A DNA stretch of 10,473 bases from Lachnospiraceae bacterium UBA3820 (GTDB taxonomy: Bacteria; Bacillota; Clostridia; Lachnospirales; Lachnospiraceae): assembly GCA_002369325.1 (NCBI GenBank), contig DFDU01000100.1:1-10473 (forward strand). Reading direction: 5' to 3'. Position 1 is the stretch's first letter. The number at the start of each line of letters is the position of its first letter. The notes under the pieces were generated by a model that was given only the letters and a program-made list of their open reading frames with translations, was not told the DNA's origin and made no database searches. This document shows positions 7,165 through 10,473 of this stretch, piece by piece. A program made the translations under genes and the position numbers.

Positions 7165-7596
7165 ATGCAGGTTAAAATAATCATTGAGGGAACGGATCAG
7201 GACGGAATAAAAAGCATAAGTGAAAATTTCGCAATAATGTCCGAAGAAAAAAACGGATACCGACTGGCTTACAGTGAAGATTTATCGGGCGAAGGCATAT
7301 TAACCGAAACAACAATGTTCATTTCCGAATCCGAGCTTAGAATCATAAGACGCGGCGAGCTTGAATCGGATTTTATCTACTCCGATGCTCTTACTCATAA
7401 TACATCCTATAAGACCGCATTTGGCATTATACCCATTACACTTATAACAAACAGCTTTGAGTACCTCGACATGCTTACGGATAACGATTCACATTTAAAA
7501 ATTAATACTTCATATACCATCGATATGGGCGATTCTCTTATGCCGCCGGCTGTTATGGATATGAAAATTATAATAAAAGTATTAGCAGATTGTTGA
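7165..7596 (+). CDS. DUF1934 (YwiB-like) beta-barrel protein
   Basis: This 143-residue protein is mostly predicted beta-strand. The pattern fits the DUF1934/YwiB family, small calycin-like barrels of unknown function common in Firmicutes: an N-terminal strand ending in GTDQDG, a central HNTSYKTAFG segment where the family has an H..Y.T..G signature, and a C-terminal segment with DSHLKINTSYTIDMGD. No signal peptide or membrane helix is seen, so it is probably cytoplasmic. GAGG (7155-7158) precedes ATG 7165. It follows murI closely and precedes the methyltransferase by 46 bp; that gap holds only a 6-bp hairpin without a T-run. The family call comes from motif memory rather than alignment. Confidence 0.8.
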   Translation: MQVKIIIEGTDQDGIKSISENFAIMSEEKNGYRLAYSEDLSGEGILTETTMFISESELRIIRRGELESDFIYSDALTHNTSYKTAFGIIPITLITNSFEYLDMLTDNDSHLKINTSYTIDMGDSLMPPAVMDMKIIIKVLADC

Positions 7597-7642
7597 TAGC
7601 AGGCTTTCTTAAATAGAAGCCAATGTATTAAGGAGGGATTAC

Positions 7643-8251
7643 ATGAGTCAGGAAAGGATTTATGATGACTTCTTTGGCATATTGACAAACCACAACAAAT
7701 TAAATGAATTAACACCTCTGCCAGATGTAGATATAAATATTCACGAATCTACGGACTATGAAGTTTTGATGCGAATTTTCGAGGAAATTTATATCAATCC
7801 CGATGATACCATTGTTGACTTCGGCTGTGGAATGGGCAGAGTTTTATTTTATTGTAATAACAGATTTTTCTGCAATGTAAAGGGCATTGAACTCAACCCT
7901 GAAGTATACAATGCCCTTAATAAAAATGCAGAAAACTATCACTCCAAATTTATGGAGCAGCGTGAGAAGTTTGCTCTGCTCAATATGCACGCAGGCGAAT
8001 ACGAAATCTCTCCTGCCGATAATTTTTTCTATTTCTTTAATCCTTTTTCAGCCGAAGTACTTGAAGGCATTATCAAAAAAATAATGCGGTCGGTTCACGA
8101 AAACTTGCGTCAAATAACCATCATTTTGTACTATTGCACATTTGAAATGATGAGCGTAATCCGCAAATTTCCGCTTCGCCTTGATAAGGTCATCAAACTT
8201 CCGGGGTACGAAGAAGATCCCGATGAAAAAGCATATATCTATACGCTCTAA
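7643..8251 (+). CDS. Class I SAM-dependent methyltransferase of unknown substrate
   Basis: This 202-residue protein has a strong ribosome binding site (AGGAGGG, 7631-7637) and starts at ATG 7643. The Rossmann-type methyltransferase core starts near residue 55: motif I is VDFGCGMGRVLF (Asp59 to Phe68), motif II is GIELNPEVY with the ribose-binding acidic Glu83, and the motif IV position is FYFFNPFS (Asn133-Pro134-Phe135). An Asn-Pro-Phe at motif IV resembles the NPPY/F class that often modifies nitrogen in nucleic acid or protein, but this is weak evidence. The N-terminal 50 residues are not recognisable. It is the last gene of the plus-strand run; its TAA stop overlaps the stop codon of the convergent metal-binding lipoprotein gene by 4 bp, and no terminator hairpin is visible after it. 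Confidence 0.87.
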   Translation: MSQERIYDDFFGILTNHNKLNELTPLPDVDINIHESTDYEVLMRIFEEIYINPDDTIVDFGCGMGRVLFYCNNRFFCNVKGIELNPEVYNALNKNAENYHSKFMEQREKFALLNMHAGEYEISPADNFFYFFNPFSAEVLEGIIKKIMRSVHENLRQITIILYYCTFEMMSVIRKFPLRLDKVIKLPGYEEDPDEKAYIYTL

Positions 8252-9219
8252 TTTAATGCCTCATTTAATACATCCAGATTATCCTGCATTATCGAAAGAT
8301 ATGTTGCTCCTTCTTTTGCATCCTTCGAGGTTGTTCCCTGCATGGAATTAATCGTAAGAATACTTTGGCTCTTGGACTCAGTATTTTCTATAATGGTTTC
8401 TGCAATATCTTTCTTTGAATTTTCTATTACAAGAACATTGTTGATGCCAAGCTCATCCACTTTATTTGCAAGAAATACCACTGTTTCAAAGCTTGCTTCG
8501 GTTTCTGCACTACAGCCGACAAAAGCAGCATAATATGAAAGATTATAATCATCAACAAGATATCTGAAAGGGAATCTGTCCCCAAATACAACAGTCTTAT
8601 AGGTTGCATTATCAACCACAATCTTATAATCATTATCAAGAGATTCCAACTGTTCAATATATGAATCGGCATTCTTTGTATAAGTGTCCTTATTATCCGG
8701 ATCTGCTTCGCCGAGCACATCAGATATTTCTCTGACCAATATCTGAGCATTTCTTAAAGAAAGCCATACATGCTCATCATATTCGACCTCTTCTTCCTCT
8801 TCTTCCTCTTCTCCTTCCATACCCTCTACTACTTCCTCTTCCTTGACTTTATCTCCAAGTACATCAAGAAGATTTATAACCTTCATATCTTTATTTGTTG
8901 CTTCAGAAAGTGCATCAGCAACCCAACCGTCAGATTCACCTCCAACGTATATAAATACATCACAATCCGCAATGTTGGCTATATCCGTCGCTGTAGGCTG
9001 AAAGCTGTGAAGATCCACGCCATTGTCAAGAAGCATGATAACCTCCGCATCAGCTGCCTTATCCCCGAGTACTGCATTTACCCAATCATATTCCGGGAAA
9101 ATGGTTGTAACGATTTTTAATTTGTCCGACTTCTTTTTTACAGGTGCACTGCATGCCGAAAGGGATGCCATCACCATAGATGCCAATATTATAAATGATA
9201 ATATTTTTTTCAATTTCAT
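8248..9219 (-). CDS. Zinc/manganese-type metal ABC transporter substrate-binding lipoprotein (ZnuA/AdcA-like)
   Basis: This 323-residue protein starts with a lipoprotein signal peptide (KLKK, a hydrophobic stretch, lipobox LSAC with lipidated Cys23), so it is anchored outside the membrane. The cluster A-I metal-binding fold is visible: IVTTIFPEYDWVNAVLG (36-52), DLHSFQPTATDI with metal ligand His71, and DEHVWLS with ligand His150. The loop before His150 (residues about 127-148) is extremely acidic, with eight consecutive Glu residues, where many zinc-binding relatives have a His-rich loop. The usual third His region reads FGDRFPFRYL, where Arg appears to occupy the His position; my recollection is that a clostridial subgroup shares this. 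No permease or ATPase gene is adjacent. The frame also allows a TTG start at 9234, but GGAGG (9228-9232) favours ATG 9219. Confidence 0.9.
   Translation of the reverse strand: MKLKKILSFIILASMVMASLSACSAPVKKKSDKLKIVTTIFPEYDWVNAVLGDKAADAEVIMLLDNGVDLHSFQPTATDIANIADCDVFIYVGGESDGWVADALSEATNKDMKVINLLDVLGDKVKEEEVVEGMEGEEEEEEEEVEYDEHVWLSLRNAQILVREISDVLGEADPDNKDTYTKNADSYIEQLESLDNDYKIVVDNATYKTVVFGDRFPFRYLVDDYNLSYYAAFVGCSAETEASFETVVFLANKVDELGINNVLVIENSKKDIAETIIENTESKSQSILTINSMQGTTSKDAKEGATYLSIMQDNLDVLNEALN
8788..8811 (-). repeat. Low-complexity GAA/GAG codon run encoding poly-Glu
   Basis: The plus strand reads repeated CTT/CTC triplets, giving eight Glu codons in a row in the minus-strand lipoprotein gene, with further acidic codons on both sides. 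GAA and GAG alternate rather than forming one perfect microsatellite, which should lower the slippage rate, but length changes between strains would stay in frame. Confidence 0.7.
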
Positions 9220-9227
9220 TTTATTTT

Positions 9228-9232
9228 CCTCC
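9228..9232 (-). promoter_or_regulatory. Ribosome binding site that sets the metal-binding lipoprotein start
   Basis: The minus strand reads GGAGG, 8 bases before ATG 9219. The alternative TTG at 9232-9234 overlaps this site, and starting there would place the acidic residues MEENK before the basic n-region of the signal peptide. Both points favour the ATG. Confidence 0.9.
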
Positions 9233-9279
9233 AAAAAAGTAATTTAAGTCATTAGCTGTTATATATTTTCAATCCGCTT

Positions 9280-9603
9280 TCAATCGTTCAACCTTATACC
9301 CTGTTTAACCAATGTCATTCTTATAAATAATGATTTTTCTTTTCCGGATATCAAATCGACAAGTATCGCAAATAAATACACAACGATAACTACGGCCAAG
9401 AAAGCGCATAGATTTCTTACACTCTTTTCACATATCAATATCGTTTCACATATCGGACAATTCTCATGATTACAATGATGATTTGCTTCCATCGATGTAT
9501 AAAGCAGACTTAATATAGTATTTACAAGAAATATAACTATCAGAAAGACTGCAAGTGCTCTCATATTCTTTTTTTTATCATTATTTCTTTTCTCAAAACT
9601 CAT
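9280..9603 (-). CDS. Small two-helix membrane protein with a Cys/His-rich loop
   Basis: This 107-residue protein starts at ATG 9603 with GGAG (9610-9613 on the minus strand) 6 bases upstream; the TTG at 9630 in the same frame has no comparable site. A basic N-terminus (MSFEKRNNDKKKNMR) is followed by a membrane helix (about 16-35), a loop rich in possible metal ligands (NHHCNHENCPICETILICEK, 41-60, with His42, His43, His46, Cys44, Cys49, Cys52 and Cys58), a second helix (about 66-86) and a short basic tail. The positive-inside rule puts both ends in the cytoplasm and the Cys/His loop outside. It sits between a Fur-family repressor and a metal-binding lipoprotein, with gaps of about 60 bp, so a role in metal sensing, delivery or transport is likely. 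I recall similar small proteins in clostridial metal loci, but no function is established. Confidence 0.8.
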   Translation of the reverse strand: MSFEKRNNDKKKNMRALAVFLIVIFLVNTILSLLYTSMEANHHCNHENCPICETILICEKSVRNLCAFLAVVIVVYLFAILVDLISGKEKSLFIRMTLVKQGIRLND

Positions 9604-9661
9604 AGCAATCTCCGACCGGAATAATTTCAATGTACAAGATTAAAAACCGGAAAATTTAATA

Positions 9662-10081
9662 TTACTTTGAACAGCTCTCACATAATCCATAAAATGTTGT
9701 TCTCACCGGATTAATCTTAAAGCCATGATGCTTTGTTATATGACTTTCAAATTCGGTTATTTCATGGCACTCAAGATGTATAAGCTTACCGCATTTTTCA
9801 CATTTCAAATGATAATACGGTACACAGTTTCCTTCTTTAACATTTTCACCTATATATTCATAGCAGGCACAGCTTGTTTCATCTATAAGATATTTCTTTA
9901 TCTTACCCTCATTCATAAGCTGTTCCAACTGTCTGTATACCGTTGTCGTTCCGACAGGTATATTATTGCTTTTAAAATATCCGCATACATCAGCCGCCGT
10001 AAAATGTTTTCTACCGACTGTTCCCATGTATTCCATCATATGCTCGCGTTGTTTTGTTTTATACTTTGCGGTCTCTGCCAT
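9662..10081 (-). CDS. Fur-family metal-dependent transcriptional repressor (Fur/Zur/PerR type)
   Basis: This 139-residue repressor has the usual Fur length. The N-terminal winged helix includes FTAADVCGYF and the recognition helix region GTTTVYRQLEQL (44-55). The dimerisation and metal region has HLKCEKCGKLIHLECHEI, with His91, Cys94, Cys97, His102, Cys105 and His106, then HHGF (His118, His119) and the C-terminal CESC (Cys134, Cys137). The two CxxC pairs match the structural Cys4 zinc site. The adjacent ZnuA-like protein suggests zinc, so a Zur-like role is my preferred inference, but the metal cannot be assigned from sequence. Start: ATG 10081 has the near-consensus site AGGATGTGAT (10086-10095). 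An upstream in-frame ATG at 10120 coincides with the predicted transcription start and has no ribosome binding site. Confidence 0.94.
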   Translation of the reverse strand: MAETAKYKTKQREHMMEYMGTVGRKHFTAADVCGYFKSNNIPVGTTTVYRQLEQLMNEGKIKKYLIDETSCACYEYIGENVKEGNCVPYYHLKCEKCGKLIHLECHEITEFESHITKHHGFKINPVRTTFYGLCESCSK

Positions 10082-10085
10082 ATAT

Positions 10086-10095
10086 ATCACATCCT
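10086..10095 (-). promoter_or_regulatory. Ribosome binding site of the Fur-family gene
   Basis: The minus strand reads AGGATGTGAT, 9 of 10 positions of the extended AGGAGGTGAT consensus, 4 bases before ATG 10081. This decides the start against the in-frame ATG at 10120. Confidence 0.85.
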
Positions 10096-10100
10096 TTTTT

Positions 10101-10123
10101 AAAATGGAAATCGTTTTCATTTT
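10101..10123 (-). promoter_or_regulatory. Candidate Fur/Zur-type operator (23-bp inverted repeat)
   Basis: On the plus strand the arms are AAAATGGAAA and TTTTCATTTT around a central TCG; 9 of the 10 arm positions are complementary. It lies about 6-20 bp upstream of the repressor ATG and covers the predicted transcription start of the perfect promoter at 10127-10155, the usual place for a Fur-family autoregulatory site. It also contains AAATCGT, one half of the B. subtilis-type Zur box. The identity of the bound protein is an inference. Confidence 0.6.
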
Positions 10124-10126
10124 TGC

Positions 10127-10155
10127 ATTATATTATTTAATTATTGTATTGTCAA
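10127..10155 (-). promoter_or_regulatory. Perfect-consensus sigma-A promoter for the metal-homeostasis cluster
   Basis: Read on the minus strand, TTGACA (10155-10150), a 17-bp spacer and TATAAT (10132-10127) match the consensus at all 12 positions. Transcription should start near 10120 and could continue through the Fur-family gene, the small Cys/His protein and the lipoprotein gene. Such a strong promoter with an operator over the start site suggests tight repression. Confidence 0.88.
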
Positions 10156-10178
10156 GTGGGAATGGACGCATTGTTCGT

Positions 10179-10294
10179 ACACTGCCTGTTGTAGCATTGT
10201 ACTTACGTACACTGCCATCCGCAGCGAGCAACTCGCACACTACCTGTTGCAGCATTGTACTTACGTACACTGCCATCCGCAGCGAGCAACTCGC
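10179..10294. repeat. 58-bp tandem duplication, two copies
   Basis: Copy 1 (10179-10236) and copy 2 (10237-10294) are directly adjacent and differ at 2 of 58 positions (G/A at the sixth base, T/C at the fourteenth). Each contains GCATTGTACTTACGTACACT and ends in CATCCGCAGCGAGCAACTCGC. A shorter relative lacking four internal bases precedes copy 1 at 10168-10186. I do not recognise a named repeat family. Confidence 0.9.
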
Positions 10295-10302
10295 TGCGGA
10301 TG
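10274..10302. repeat. Perfect 13-bp stem-loop at the end of the second repeat copy
   Basis: CATCCGCAGCGAG (10274-10286) pairs exactly with CTCGCTGCGGATG (10290-10302) around a 3-base loop. The first repeat copy contains the left arm but breaks off after CTCGC, so only the second copy has the full hairpin. There is no T-run, so it is not an intrinsic terminator; it resembles REP-type intergenic palindromes. Confidence 0.85.
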
Positions 10303-10319
10303 ACGCGCTGTCGCGCTAT

Positions 10320-10379
10320 CATCAAGAAAAAAAACACAGGTTTGTAAGCAAGCTTACACCTGTATTTTTTTCCTTGATG
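10320..10379 (-). terminator. Long two-tier hairpin, probably a terminator
   Basis: On the plus strand, CATCAAG (10320-10326) pairs with CTTGATG (10373-10379), an A-run pairs with a T-run, and ACAGGT plus GTAAGC (10336-10347 with a 2-base bulge) pairs with GCTTACACCTGT (10352-10363). Two positions that are C/A mismatches in plus-strand RNA become U-G wobbles in minus-strand RNA, so folding is better on the minus strand, in the tRNA direction. The T-run of 7-8 bases on either strand makes it potentially bidirectional. Confidence 0.65.
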
Positions 10380-10400
10380 GCAGTGCTCGTAGGAACGCAC

Positions 10401-10448
10401 AAAAAAACACCGACCCCACAGCACTTACGTCTGTGAAACCGATGCTTT
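10401..10448 (-). terminator. Strand-specific intrinsic terminator of the tRNA gene
   Basis: In minus-strand RNA, bases 10448-10431 pair with 10421-10404 across 18 consecutive positions (including several G-U wobbles) around a 9-base loop, and the structure ends in seven U residues (10407-10401). In plus-strand RNA the wobble positions become A/C mismatches, so it should work only for minus-strand transcription. It begins 3 bases after the last base of the tRNA fold. Confidence 0.7.
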
Positions 10449-10450
10449 CG

Positions 10451-10473
10451 TGCACCCTCAGGGGCTCGAACCC
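10451..10473 (-). tRNA. tRNA gene, 3' end only (5' part outside the window)
   Basis: Read on the minus strand, the window edge gives the T-arm GGG-TTCGAGC-CCCTG, with the invariant TTCGA loop, followed by the acceptor strand AGGGTGC and discriminator A at 10451. The next bases are CGA, so the CCA end is not encoded if the fold is read this way. The 5' acceptor strand should be GCACCCT. The anticodon lies outside the window, so the amino acid is unknown. The adjacent minus-strand terminator supports the orientation. Confidence 0.8.

Larger units (their letters stand above)
10133..10450. other. Intergenic stretch of repeats and hairpins between the Fur-family gene and a tRNA
   Basis: About 320 bases without a credible protein gene. 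Frames open across this region but have no ribosome binding site and encode repeat sequence. Contents in order on the plus strand: the spacer and -35 box of the Fur promoter, a partial repeat (10168-10186), two 58-bp tandem copies (10179-10294), a perfect 13-bp stem-loop (10274-10302), a short GCGC palindrome (10305-10316), a long hairpin (10320-10379), a degenerate inverted repeat copy (10379-10398) and a minus-strand terminator (10401-10448). The 10160-10320 part is visibly richer in G and C than the neighbouring genes. Confidence 0.75.

Noticed and set aside
7606..7618. Hairpin between the DUF1934 and methyltransferase genes as a terminator
   Set aside because: The stem is only about 6 bp and is not followed by a T-run.
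10082..10120. Upstream start of the Fur-family protein at ATG 10120
   Set aside because: It coincides with the predicted transcription start and lies inside the inverted repeat, with no Shine-Dalgarno sequence; the site at 10086-10095 clearly serves ATG 10081.
10168..10302. Possible CRISPR array
   Set aside because: The two copies are directly adjacent with no unique spacers, and no cas gene is nearby.
9966..10436. Plus-strand open frame of about 156 codons across the Fur start and the repeat region
   Set aside because: It is antisense to the Fur gene and then runs through repeats and hairpins, with no ribosome binding site and unnatural composition.

Overview
The window looks like chromosome from an AT-rich Gram-positive anaerobe of the Clostridia, most plausibly Lachnospiraceae. 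This rests on strong AGGAGG-type ribosome binding sites, short tightly packed genes, the style of the chemoreceptor, Fur and MurI proteins, and a lipoprotein metal-binding protein. No taxonomic search was possible, so the family assignment is an inference.

Layout. Positions 1-294 hold the C-terminal end of a methyl-accepting chemotaxis protein. It is followed by a very short, soluble chemoreceptor-like gene (385-975) and a terminator hairpin at 1079-1128. A PLP-dependent aminotransferase (1212-2399) stands in front of a good sigma-A-type promoter (2404-2432). From there a long plus-strand run reads through malQ (4-alpha-glucanotransferase), plsC-like acyltransferase, an unknown Lys-rich membrane-anchored protein, a CPBP-family intramembrane protease, murI (glutamate racemase), a DUF1934/YwiB protein and a SAM-dependent methyltransferase (ending at 8251). 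Most gaps are 1-75 bp and one junction overlaps by 14 bp, so this is probably one operon mixing glucan metabolism with envelope functions. A textbook terminator hairpin lies inside the protease reading frame (5695-5724) and could split expression of the run when translation fails.

The minus strand carries a compact metal-homeostasis cluster running from about 10155 down to 8248: a Fur-family repressor, a small two-helix membrane protein with a Cys/His-rich loop, and a ZnuA/AdcA-like lipoprotein with a Glu-rich loop. A perfect-consensus promoter (TTGACA, 17 bp, TATAAT) precedes the repressor gene, and a 23-bp inverted repeat covers the predicted start of transcription, the expected arrangement for metal-dependent autoregulation. 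No permease or ATPase for the transporter is present here. The cluster meets the plus-strand methyltransferase tail to tail with a 4-bp overlap.

The last 330 bases contain no protein gene. They hold a GC-rich patch with a 58-bp tandem duplication, a perfect 13-bp stem-loop, a long two-tier hairpin, a wobble-rich minus-strand terminator and, at the window edge, the 3' end of a minus-strand tRNA gene. The repeat patch is the least explained part of the window. I see no CRISPR array, transposase, phage gene or obvious new defence system.
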